Part shown: one piece after another, positions 1 through 5,738 of the stretch | Layout of the letters: every line of letters starts with the position of its first letter | Position numbering within the stretch: position 1 is the first letter of the stretch | Source: JANNFX01 sp040080075 | GTDB lineage: Bacteria; Pseudomonadota; Alphaproteobacteria; Rhizobiales; Hyphomicrobiaceae | Assembly: GCA_040080075.1 (NCBI GenBank) | Contig: JBEBJD010000024.1 | Span: 1 to 7,577 of the forward strand | Length of the DNA stretch: 7,577 nucleotides | Reading direction: 5' to 3' | The notes under the pieces: model-generated | What the model was told of the DNA's origin: nothing | Database searches by the model: none | What the model saw: only the letters and a program-made list of their open reading frames with translations | Translations under genes and position numbers: made by a program

Positions 1-554
1 ATGATATTGAGATAGCCGGAAAAGTCCTCGGGTTGGGTCAGGGCCGAACTCGCTCGCTGCTGTCGCCGGCTGCCAAGGCTGAGGTCATCGGCGGGCCGCT
101 GCTCGGCAGCCAGCACGAGTTGCAATTCCTGAAGTCCTGAGTCAAATCGCACATTTAGGCCTGCGGCAGCGCACGCTTCCATCGCGATAAAGCCTGCCGT
201 GTCGGGCAAAGCGATCAGGACTTGACGCGCCGGCTCGCCCAGGACTGAGGCGACACTGTTGGCGAGTGCGGTCTTCTCGATCAAGATGGCGTCGGCGCTC
301 GTGATCTGGATGGTCACTTCCCCCAAATTCTGGGGGCCATCCTTGAAGGGCACTGGGAAGGCAATGGTACGCCCTGTCGGATTGAGGCGGTTGGAAATCT
401 GCTTGGAGTATTCGTAGCCTTGGGCCTGCGCTGGTGCGATAGCAACGGCTGCCAGGATCAGGATGGTGATAGCGATTAGGCAATAGACAGCAACGAGCGG
501 TGGCGTAAAACGCCACCGCCCCACCATGCTTTCGCATTGGTGTACCCGCTGCAC
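1..554 (-). CDS. Fimbrial outer-membrane usher, CsuD-like, N-terminal part (cut by contig edge)
   Basis: The minus-strand frame is open from 554 to the window edge (184 codons, no stop), so this is the first fifth or so of an usher, the outer-membrane pore that secretes and assembles pilin-chaperone complexes. Residues 21-44 form a hydrophobic signal peptide ending AQA, with cleavage likely before QGYEYS. The mature part has the pattern I associate with Csu-type ushers of alphaproteobacteria: NPTGRTIAFPVPFKDG (58-73), LGEVTIQIT (77-85), AGLNVRFD (131-138) and FSGYLNI (178-184), the last marking entry to the beta-barrel. I chose the GTG at 554 because GGAGG (563-567) lies 8 bases upstream. ATG at 527 is an in-frame alternative with a poor ribosome site. 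An ATG at 537 opens a different frame and a 131-codon reading frame that I reject. It follows the chaperone by 80 bases, the usual operon order. Family assignment rests on remembered motifs, without alignment. Confidence 0.8.
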   Translation of the reverse strand, partial: MQRVHQCESMVGRWRFTPPLVAVYCLIAITILILAAVAIAPAQAQGYEYSKQISNRLNPTGRTIAFPVPFKDGPQNLGEVTIQITSADAILIEKTALANSVASVLGEPARQVLIALPDTAGFIAMEACAAAGLNVRFDSGLQELQLVLAAEQRPADDLSLGSRRQQRASSALTQPEDFSGYLNI

Positions 555-634
555 TGTTCAGGCCTCCGGTTCACGGACGCGCACAAATCAACACAACGGA
601 CAAAAAACTCGTTCATACCCGCAAAACCGGGACG

Positions 635-1366
635 CTACTTGGTCAACTCAAGACTGGCCTGAATATTGGAAACGCCGGCTGGCAATTCGACAGGCAGCGT
701 AAACTTGCGGCGCTTGCCGGGCTGCACGAGACCGATGCCGATGCGGTCGCCGATGCTGCGCGGAGTAAGGGTGCTCGACCAGTTGCCAGAAACCAGGTTG
801 ATGGTCGCTTGCGGCAACAGAGCATGTATGGTCGACGTGTTCTCGACCGTAATGGTTGGGAACCTCTTGCCGTTCTTATCGGTGGCAATGCCGGTCTGCA
901 CGACCTTCATCGACGGCGTACCCTGTGGCGGTGCGACGTTGATCATGACACCCATGCTCATCACAACCTGCACCCCGCTTTTACCAGCAGGGAGCTTGAC
1001 GGGGATCTGGTTCATATAGAGCAAGAAGCTCTGGCTCTGCGCCATCATGGGATCGCCGAGCCATTGCACGCGGAAATTCTGGGTGGCACCTGGCGGGATC
1101 ATCGCCTGGGGCGGCATTACGAGGAATTCCTCACCTGCCTTTGAAGTTTTGGGGCGGCCGGCCTCGTCGAGAGTCAGACGCTGGATGACTGCCTCTACGG
1201 GAAGCGGTTGATCGCTGGTATTTACGACGGAGACCTGGGCATGGCTATACTTGCCCGCAGAAATCATCTCCACCTGCATCGGCGAGACCGTCATGGCCTG
1301 CGCTACTGCTATGGCTGGAACAAAAGTCCAAATGGCACTCAAGATAAGCGATCGATAGTATTGCAT
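635..1366 (-). CDS. Periplasmic pilus assembly chaperone, PapD/CsuC-like
   Basis: This 243-residue protein is the periplasmic chaperone that folds pilin subunits by donor-strand complementation and delivers them to the usher. Residues 1-24 are a signal peptide (hydrophobic core, ending AVAQA). Domain 1 starts with MTVSPMQVEM. It contains the VSVVNTSDQPLPVEAVIQR strand pair (45-63), PPGATQNFRVQW (91-102), the diagnostic SFLLYMNQIPVKLP strand (about 113-126) and an alternating hydrophobic G1-type strand GVQVVMSMGVMINV (131-144), which would donate to the pilin groove. Domain 2 follows to the C-terminus. The length fits the family (about 230-260). ATG at 1366 has GAGG at 1372-1375, 5 bases upstream. 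It lies 80 bases downstream of the pilin stop, with a strong hairpin between, and 80 bases before the usher start. The family call is firm; the Csu subclass is inferred from the neighbouring SCPU pilin. Confidence 0.92.
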   Translation of the reverse strand: MQYYRSLILSAIWTFVPAIAVAQAMTVSPMQVEMISAGKYSHAQVSVVNTSDQPLPVEAVIQRLTLDEAGRPKTSKAGEEFLVMPPQAMIPPGATQNFRVQWLGDPMMAQSQSFLLYMNQIPVKLPAGKSGVQVVMSMGVMINVAPPQGTPSMKVVQTGIATDKNGKRFPTITVENTSTIHALLPQATINLVSGNWSSTLTPRSIGDRIGIGLVQPGKRRKFTLPVELPAGVSNIQASLELTK

Positions 1367-1394
1367 CTTGGCCTCAAGTGGCTTGAATGATGAA

Positions 1395-1425
1395 CTGGCG
1401 CGGCAGAGATGAGCTGCCGCGCCAG
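1395..1425 (-). promoter_or_regulatory. Intercistronic stem-loop between pilin and chaperone
   Basis: A perfect 12-bp inverted repeat, CTGGCGCGGCAG (1395-1406) and CTGCCGCGCCAG (1414-1425), with a 7-base loop. It begins 22 bases after the pilin stop codon. On the transcribed minus strand it is followed by TTCATCATTC, only mildly U-rich, so it is not a full intrinsic terminator. Inference: it may act as a partial terminator or as a 3' block to exonucleases, keeping pilin mRNA in excess over chaperone and usher, as known for several chaperone-usher operons. Confidence 0.7.
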
Positions 1426-1446
1426 GTTAGGCTAAACTTCTAAGGC

Positions 1447-1977
1447 TCAATGCGCGGTCAGCGTGACGCGCAAGGTGTCGGTGTAGGCGCCCGGTTGGAG
1501 AGGCAGAGAAGGCTGAACCGGATCGATGGTGACGACAAGGTTGCCGGTCGCAGCGTTGGCTGTGACAGCGGTATTGCCGGCTTCTGCGCCGGCAGCCGTT
1601 GCAAGGGTTGCTGTGTTGATGGTCGACGTTGCGCCACCGAACGACGCAGTACCCGTGTAGTCGATGATGTTGGTCGCGCCGGTAGCAGCCGCGCCGCCCG
1701 TCGTGACGCCGCCCAGGACCGAGGTCGCAATCACGTCGGCGGCGTTGTTGCAGGCTACACTTGCAACGGTGTGCAGGATCTGAGCCGGATTAACAACGCC
1801 GAGCGGAACTGGAATAACCGAGTTGAGGGCGGCAGGGCCTGTGATGTTGTTGATCGTGCAGTACGAAGCAACGGTGGCCGTGATGTTGATGTCTTGAGTT
1901 GCTGTCTGGGCATTGGCGGCTGTGGTGACTGTCAGGGCTGCAAAGGCGGCCGTGATGGATACAAGAATCTTACGCAT
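1447..1977 (-). CDS. Spore coat U (SCPU) domain pilin, probable main subunit of a Csu-type pilus
   Basis: The 176-residue product is a secreted pilin-like protein. MRKILVS followed by a hydrophobic stretch ends in ANA at residue 23, a good signal-peptidase I site, leaving QTATQDINITATV as the mature start. The mature protein has exactly two cysteines, C40 and C76, at the usual disulphide spacing of this family, a middle rich in Ala, Thr, Gly and Asn (about 88-145), and the terminal strand GAYTDTLRVTLTAH, very typical of SCPU/pilin subunits (donor-strand exchange groove). I start at ATG 1977, because GGAGAG (1982-1987) is 4 bases upstream. An in-frame TTG at 1989 lies inside that ribosome site and is unlikely. 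It is first in an operon with chaperone and usher, so it is probably the major subunit. Known Csu pili promote surface attachment and biofilm; that role here is inferred. Only one pilin precedes the chaperone, fewer than in the Acinetobacter csu operon. Confidence 0.9.
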   Translation of the reverse strand: MRKILVSITAAFAALTVTTAANAQTATQDINITATVASYCTINNITGPAALNSVIPVPLGVVNPAQILHTVASVACNNAADVIATSVLGGVTTGGAAATGATNIIDYTGTASFGGATSTINTATLATAAGAEAGNTAVTANAATGNLVVTIDPVQPSLPLQPGAYTDTLRVTLTAH

Positions 1978-2367
1978 TGGTCTCTCCAAATTCGACTAAG
2001 GGACTGAATATTGCCGGTGCGACGCATGGGGAGAACAAACGAAGCCGACACCTGCCCGCGAAAGAATTTTTTACAATCGCGACTGGTATCCCCCAACCGC
2101 ATCAGAATACTGTGCCAAAGTTGAACACTCGTTAATGGCCGGTATAGGAAGTGCGTGGTTAACGAAGTGTTAATTTGCCCGGATTTCGGGCTTCGTTCGC
2201 GGGTTTGAGGACCGCACTCCACCACTTGATGGAGCTGTTTTTTGCAGCGCGCGCGCGTGGCGGATCCCAAATCAAAAGGTAAAGGGCGCAGGTGGTTGGG
2301 TGCGGGGGCTACAATTCGTGGTGCGCAATTGGCGGGCACTTTTGCGCGTAGGCCTGGTGCGCAGCGC
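1978..2367 (-). other. Upstream region of the pilus operon, no gene
   Basis: These 390 bases hold no convincing gene. Minus-strand frames exist but overlap the pilin and look random in composition. The region contains paired CtrA-like boxes (2121-2173). Just downstream of them on the minus strand is a possible -10 hexamer TATTCT (2104-2109) with no good -35, the layout expected for an activator-dependent promoter; it would give a leader of about 120 bases. A second, weaker option is TTGGGG, 17 bases, TAAAAA (2096 down to 2068). A small stem GCCCG/CGGGC (2177-2191) lies inside a 6-bp outer stem AACGAA/TTCGTT (2161-2166 and 2192-2197). None of the promoter calls can be settled by eye. Confidence 0.5.
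2121..2173 (-). promoter_or_regulatory. Two CtrA-like boxes arranged as an inverted repeat
   Basis: Box 1 (2159-2173) reads, on the minus strand, TTAA-CACTTCG-TTAA followed by CCA: a perfect match to the TTAA-N7-TTAA consensus of the alphaproteobacterial response regulator CtrA, with the extended TTAACCA half-site. Box 2 (2121-2135) reads TTAA-CGAGTGT-TCAA, one mismatch. The boxes are also inverted copies of each other: AACACTCGTTAA (2124-2135) against TTAACGAAGTGTT (2159-2171), one inserted base, centres about 38 bases apart. Box 2 lies where a -35 would be for the candidate -10 TATTCT at 2104-2109. The match is seen in the sequence; binding and control by CtrA are inferred. Confidence 0.5.
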
Positions 2368-2568
2368 TTAGGGCTTCTGCATCCATTTGATTAAGACGCC
2401 AGCGGGGATGACCCAGACGGTACCAGCGACGATAAAATAAATAAGTTCGGCGATTTTGTTGCCATTGATGGGCACGGCCGAAGCCATGGCCATCGCCAGA
2501 AGCGCATAGATCGCCAGAAAGATGACGAGAATGATGGTGCCAACCAGTTTGCGGGTTCTCATCGTCAT
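2368..2568 (-). CDS. DUF2842 family small membrane protein
   Basis: A 66-residue inner-membrane protein with two predicted helices: about 9-29 (VGTIILVIFLAIYALLAMAM) and about 40-60 (ending VWVIPAGVLIKWM). A basic start MTMRTRKL precedes the first helix, and the short linker between the helices is PINGNK. Size, the RKLVGT opening, YALLAM and the W-V-I-P-A...IKWM ending match my memory of DUF2842, a family of unknown function found in alphaproteobacteria. ATG 2568 is preferred because GAGG (2576-2579) sits 7 bases upstream. The frame can be extended to ATG 2619, which would add 17 polar residues and lacks a ribosome site; a further ATG at 2562 is also possible. It is divergent from ctaA with 156 bases between starts. 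A link to haem or oxidase biogenesis is only a guess from position. Confidence 0.8.
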   Translation of the reverse strand: MTMRTRKLVGTIILVIFLAIYALLAMAMASAVPINGNKIAELIYFIVAGTVWVIPAGVLIKWMQKP

Positions 2569-2668
2569 GGACTTGCCTCGTTGAGGCGGGGTGCGCTGAT
2601 TGGTGCACGAGCCCCGCATTGATCCGCATTCGGGACCTGCCTATCACATCTTCGGATTGAACCGCTCC

Positions 2669-2690
2669 ATGCCCGCTGGCCGCAGGGCAT
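2669..2690. repeat. Small inverted repeat in the DUF2842-ctaA divergent region
   Basis: ATGCCC (2669-2674) and GGGCAT (2685-2690) form a 6-bp palindrome around a 10-base GC-rich spacer, midway between the two divergent start codons. It could be an operator or a leader hairpin for either gene, or chance in GC-rich DNA. Nearby on the minus strand, CTGACA (2726-2731), 17 bases, TCTTAG (2703-2708) is a weak promoter candidate for the DUF2842 gene. I did not find a convincing ctaA promoter. Confidence 0.3.
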
Positions 2691-2724
2691 TGGGACGGCG
2701 TCCTAAGACGGCAGTGTGAAATGA

Positions 2725-3807
2725 TTGTCAGGTGAGACCCAAGCGGTGTGTGCAACAACGGTGAACGGACCGGCAGCAGCGGGCACATGGGACGCCGCGG
2801 TGCGAGCGTGGCTGTGGACGGTCGCGGCACTCGTGGTTGTCATTATTGGCGTCGGCGGCGCTACGCGGCTCACGGATTCTGGCCTCTCGATCACCGAGTG
2901 GAAGCCCATTCTCGGCGCCCTTCCGCCTCTTTCGGATGCCGACTGGCAAGCTGCCTTCGCCAAGTATCAGCAGTCGAGCGAATATCATCTGGTCAACAAG
3001 GGTATGACCCTGGAGGGCTTCAAGCCGATCTTCTGGTGGGAGTGGTCGCATCGCTTCCTGGGCCGCTTCATCGGTCTGGCGTTCGCCCTGCCGTTGGCCG
3101 TCTTCTGGGCCAAGGGTGCGTTGCGTCCTGGAATGGGAGCCAAGATGCTGTCGGTGCTTGCACTGGGCGGACTGCAGGGCGCCATTGGCTGGTACATGGT
3201 CAAATCAGGCTTGGTTGACCGCGTAGATGTCAGCCAGTACCGGCTGGCCTTACACTTGTCTGTGGCCTTTCTGCTGCTGAGCTTGCTGGTCTGGTTGGCG
3301 CTCGAACATGGCCGCGACGTGCGCGGCGCGGGGGCAACGGGCGTCACCAAGTGGCAACGGCGCATGAGCGCGCTGATTGTGGGTCTCGTATTCTTGCAGG
3401 TGGCCTTGGGTGCCTTTGTCGCCGGGCTGAAGGCCGGGTTGCACTACAACACATGGCCGCTGATGAATGGTGCCCTCGTTCCCGGCGATATCGCGGCTCT
3501 GTCGCCGTACTTTTTGAACCTATTCGAAAACCCTGCAATGACGCAGTTCAATCATCGCATCGTCGCTTACGTGGTGCTGGCGGCGGCTCTCTGGCACGCG
3601 CTTGAGATGTGGCGGGCAGGTGTGGACCGGCGCCTCATCAACTCTGCGCTGTTCCTGGCCGCAGCGGTTTTAGTGCAGGCGGCACTGGGCATTGTCACGC
3701 TATTGTGGGCAGTGCCGCTGCCGCTCGGTGTTGCCCATCAGATGGGGGCCGCGCTGGTGCTGGTGGTGGCTGTGCGGCATCTCTATATTGTTCGGCACAC
3801 GAAATAG
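2725..3807 (+). CDS. ctaA: Haem A synthase (Cox15/CtaA)
   Basis: Integral membrane monooxygenase that oxidises the C8 methyl of haem O to a formyl group, making haem A for aa3-type cytochrome c oxidase. The 360-residue product has about eight helices and the family signatures GGATRLTDSGLSITEWKP (44-61), FWWEWSHRFLGR (103-114), LGGLQGAIGWYMV (147-159), ALGAFVAGLKAG (227-238) and FNHRIVAY (275-282). All four histidines expected to ligate the two haems are present: H109, H177, H277 and H338. The long first loop (about 50-105) has no cysteine pair, as usual for the Cox15-like alphaproteobacterial class and unlike Bacillus CtaA. The start is uncertain: the longest frame begins with TTG 2725, with GTG at 2746 and 2761 as alternatives. 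None has a strong ribosome site, and the first helix begins only near residue 28, so all are possible. It stands 48 bases before tmk and may be cotranscribed with it. Confidence 0.95.
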   Translation: MSGETQAVCATTVNGPAAAGTWDAAVRAWLWTVAALVVVIIGVGGATRLTDSGLSITEWKPILGALPPLSDADWQAAFAKYQQSSEYHLVNKGMTLEGFKPIFWWEWSHRFLGRFIGLAFALPLAVFWAKGALRPGMGAKMLSVLALGGLQGAIGWYMVKSGLVDRVDVSQYRLALHLSVAFLLLSLLVWLALEHGRDVRGAGATGVTKWQRRMSALIVGLVFLQVALGAFVAGLKAGLHYNTWPLMNGALVPGDIAALSPYFLNLFENPAMTQFNHRIVAYVVLAAALWHALEMWRAGVDRRLINSALFLAAAVLVQAALGIVTLLWAVPLPLGVAHQMGAALVLVVAVRHLYIVRHTK

Positions 3808-3855
3808 TGTGAGCTGCAACTTGATATTCCCGCCGTGCCGGGCGATGGAAGTCTT

Positions 3856-4560
3856 ATGACGGTTGGCAAATTCATCACATTTGAAGGCGGGGAGGGGTCG
3901 GGAAAGTCGACCCAGTCCCGCATTTTGGCCGAGCGACTGCGTCAGCGCGGGCTTGATGTGAAGGTCACGCGCGAGCCGGGCGGGTCGCCGTTTGCCGAGG
4001 TGCTGCGCGAGGTGCTGCTTGATCCTTCAACGCCGCCCCATAGCGCCCTATCGGAAGCGCTCTTGTTCTATGCAGCGCGCGCAGATCACCTCGAAACCGT
4101 CATCCGCCCGGCATTGAAAGCCGGAACATGGGTGGTGTGCGACCGCTTTTCTGATTCAACGCGCGTCTACCAGGGCAGCGCGGGAACCCTCAACCCCAAA
4201 ATCGTCGAAGCCCTCGAACTGATTGTGGTTGGCTCGTCGCAGCCGGATCTGACGCTCATCATCGATGTGCCAGTGGCCGTGGGATTGGCGCGCGCGCAAC
4301 TGCGTCTCGGCCAGAAGCAGGCCGCGATCGCTGCCACCGCCGCCCCAAGTGCATCTCCGCGCCAGATTCGCACACTGGCCTCAGATCGCTACGAGTCGCG
4401 CGATGTCGCCTTCCATACCCGCCTGCGCCAGGGCTTCCTCGATATTGCCAAGGCCGAACCGGGGCGCTGTGCCGTTATAGATGGCCATCACGATAGCGCG
4501 CTTGTTGCGACCAGCGTGTGGACGGCTGTGCGCACGCGCTTGCTCACCGGAGCAGCTTAA
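3856..4560 (+). CDS. tmk: Thymidylate (dTMP) kinase
   Basis: Cytosolic kinase phosphorylating dTMP to dTDP with ATP, the committed step to dTTP for DNA synthesis. The 234-residue protein has the P-loop FEGGEGSGKST (9-19), the TREPGGSPFAEVLR segment (38-51) that binds dTMP, the DRFSDST motif (96-102) with the catalytic Asp-Arg pair, YQG (105-107), and a LID region with the DRYESRD arginines (177-183). ATG 3856 is chosen because GGAAG (3847-3851) lies 4 bases upstream. A GTG at 3835 would add seven residues that the family does not have before the first strand. The stretch between GLARAQLRLG and DRYE (about 153-176, rich in Ala, Gln and Ser) seems some 20 residues longer than in the homologues I recall, a modest LID insertion. 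Its stop is one base from the holB start, so translation is probably coupled. Confidence 0.95.
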   Translation: MTVGKFITFEGGEGSGKSTQSRILAERLRQRGLDVKVTREPGGSPFAEVLREVLLDPSTPPHSALSEALLFYAARADHLETVIRPALKAGTWVVCDRFSDSTRVYQGSAGTLNPKIVEALELIVVGSSQPDLTLIIDVPVAVGLARAQLRLGQKQAAIAATAAPSASPRQIRTLASDRYESRDVAFHTRLRQGFLDIAKAEPGRCAVIDGHHDSALVATSVWTAVRTRLLTGAA

Positions 4561-4561
4561 T

Positions 4562-5695
4562 ATGGCACGCGCCGTCGCGGCCGCTGACATCGAAGAAATG
4601 CCCGAGGCCGACCGGCTCGATGGTTTTCCCCATCCGCGTATGACTGCACGCCTCTATGGCCATGAGGCCAAGGAAGCCGCATTCGCGGCAGGCTTGGCCG
4701 CAGACCGTCTGCATCACGGCTGGCTGGTGACGGGCCCCGAAGGCGTTGGCAAAGCCACGCTGGCCTACCGGATGGCGCGCTATCTGCTGGCGTTGCCACA
4801 CGATCGAGCCTTGTCCGGTCAATCCCTCGATGTGCCTGACGATAGCCCCTCCAGCCGTCAGGTGCGGGCCCTTTCGCATCCTGGCCTTCTGCTTCTCAGG
4901 CGCCCCTATGATCCCAAGGTCAAGCGCTTCAAAACCGAAATTCCTGTCGATGAAGTCCGCCGCCTGCGCTCGTTTCTCAACCTGACTGCGGCTGAGGGGC
5001 AGTACCGGGTGGTGCTAATAGATACCGCGGACGATCTTAACGCGAACGCCGCCAACGCCGTCCTGAAATCGCTCGAGGAGCCGCCTGGACGCACGGTGTT
5101 TATCTTGTTGTCGGCGTCGCCCGGCCGCCTGCTGCCCACCGTCCGCTCGCGCTGCCGCACCCTCGACCTTGCACCACTTGGCTCAGACGTCTTGAAGCGC
5201 GCTGTGGTGCAAGCCATTGCGGCAAGTGGCGAGGATGTCACGGCGTCAGTTCCCTCAGGGGAGGATTGGCAGCTTCTGGAGCGCCTGGCGGGCGGCAGCG
5301 TGCGCCGGGTCTTAAGCCTGCAGACGGCCGGGGGATTGGAACTGCAGCGGCGACTCGAAGCGTTGATTTCGAGCCTGCCTTCGGTGGATTGGCCGGCGGT
5401 GCATATGCTGGCCGATGAACTGTCAAGCGTGGCCGCCGAGACCAAATTCAATCTCTTTCAGGATCTGCTGGCTAGCTTCATGGCCCGGCTGATCCGTGCT
5501 CAAGCTACAGGCGTGGGCGCACCCCCTGAACTCGCCCTTGCACATCGTCTCATTGGCGAGGGCAGGCTTGCGGCCTGGGCCAGCTTATGGGAGACACTGG
5601 CGGCTGAAAAAGCCGTTGTTGAGGCTCTCAACCTCGACCGGAAAACGCTGATACTGCAAACCTTCGCCCGCCTCGAAGCGAGCGCACGCGCGTAA
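4562..5695 (+). CDS. holB: DNA polymerase III subunit delta' (clamp loader)
   Basis: The delta' subunit is the rigid stator of the clamp loader that places the sliding beta clamp on DNA. The 377-residue protein shows an AAA+ fold: GPEGVGKAT (58-66), VVLIDTADD (150-158), NAANAVLKSLEEPP (162-175) and the sensor/arginine-finger region ILLSASPGRLLPTVRSRC (181-198). The SRC motif is the arginine finger that serves the neighbouring gamma/tau ATP site. The Walker A Thr/Ser after GK is Ala and Walker B lacks the catalytic Glu, in keeping with delta' not being an ATPase. No zinc-binding Cys cluster is present between residues 80 and 120, unlike the Escherichia coli protein. KTEIPVDEVRRL (124-135) is typical of alphaproteobacterial members. 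ATG 4562 is one base after the tmk stop, with GGAG (4549-4552) inside tmk; upstream in-frame codons overlap tmk and are unlikely starts. Confidence 0.93.
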   Translation: MARAVAAADIEEMPEADRLDGFPHPRMTARLYGHEAKEAAFAAGLAADRLHHGWLVTGPEGVGKATLAYRMARYLLALPHDRALSGQSLDVPDDSPSSRQVRALSHPGLLLLRRPYDPKVKRFKTEIPVDEVRRLRSFLNLTAAEGQYRVVLIDTADDLNANAANAVLKSLEEPPGRTVFILLSASPGRLLPTVRSRCRTLDLAPLGSDVLKRAVVQAIAASGEDVTASVPSGEDWQLLERLAGGSVRRVLSLQTAGGLELQRRLEALISSLPSVDWPAVHMLADELSSVAAETKFNLFQDLLASFMARLIRAQATGVGAPPELALAHRLIGEGRLAAWASLWETLAAEKAVVEALNLDRKTLILQTFARLEASARA

Positions 5696-5715
5696 AGCTG
5701 GCGCGTGCGCTCGCT
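5677..5715 (+). promoter_or_regulatory. Strong hairpin spanning the holB stop, upstream of metG
   Basis: A perfect 15-bp inverted repeat, AGCGAGCGCACGCGC (5677-5691) and GCGCGTGCGCTCGCT (5701-5715), with a 9-base loop containing the holB TAA (5693-5695). The left arm encodes the last holB residues and the right arm ends 23 bases before the metG ATG. No T-run follows, so it is not a standard intrinsic terminator. Inference: an RNA structure at the holB-metG junction that could limit readthrough, protect an mRNA end, or tie metG translation to ribosomes finishing holB. Confidence 0.75.
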
Positions 5716-5738
5716 CTGCCAACCGGATCGCCCCGTTT

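Noticed and set aside
142..537. 131-codon minus-strand frame starting at ATG 537
   Set aside because: It overlaps the usher in another frame, has no signal peptide or family motif and is rich in Arg/Pro/Cys as off-frame GC-rich DNA is. The usher frame carries a signal peptide and family motifs.
1450..2007. 185-codon plus-strand frame antisense to the pilin
   Set aside because: Very rich in Arg, Gly, Cys and Asp as expected from the complement of an Ala/Thr-rich gene; no family features.
2113..2118. TGGCAC on the minus strand as a sigma-54 -24 element
   Set aside because: The matching -12 element is missing: the required GC position reads TG, so it fails the GG-N10-GC rule.
2217..2243. Plus-strand terminator-like element: CTCCA/TGGAG stem followed by six T
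   Set aside because: The stem is only 5 bp and no plus-strand gene lies upstream to be terminated; probably chance, unless an antisense RNA is shown.
1932..2339. 135-codon minus-strand frame upstream of the pilin
   Set aside because: It runs into the pilin start out of frame, covers the promoter and CtrA-like boxes, shows no recognisable domain and has no convincing ribosome site.
2309..2830. 173-codon minus-strand frame across DUF2842 and the ctaA start
   Set aside because: It overlaps two recognised genes, and its protein looks like off-frame sequence.
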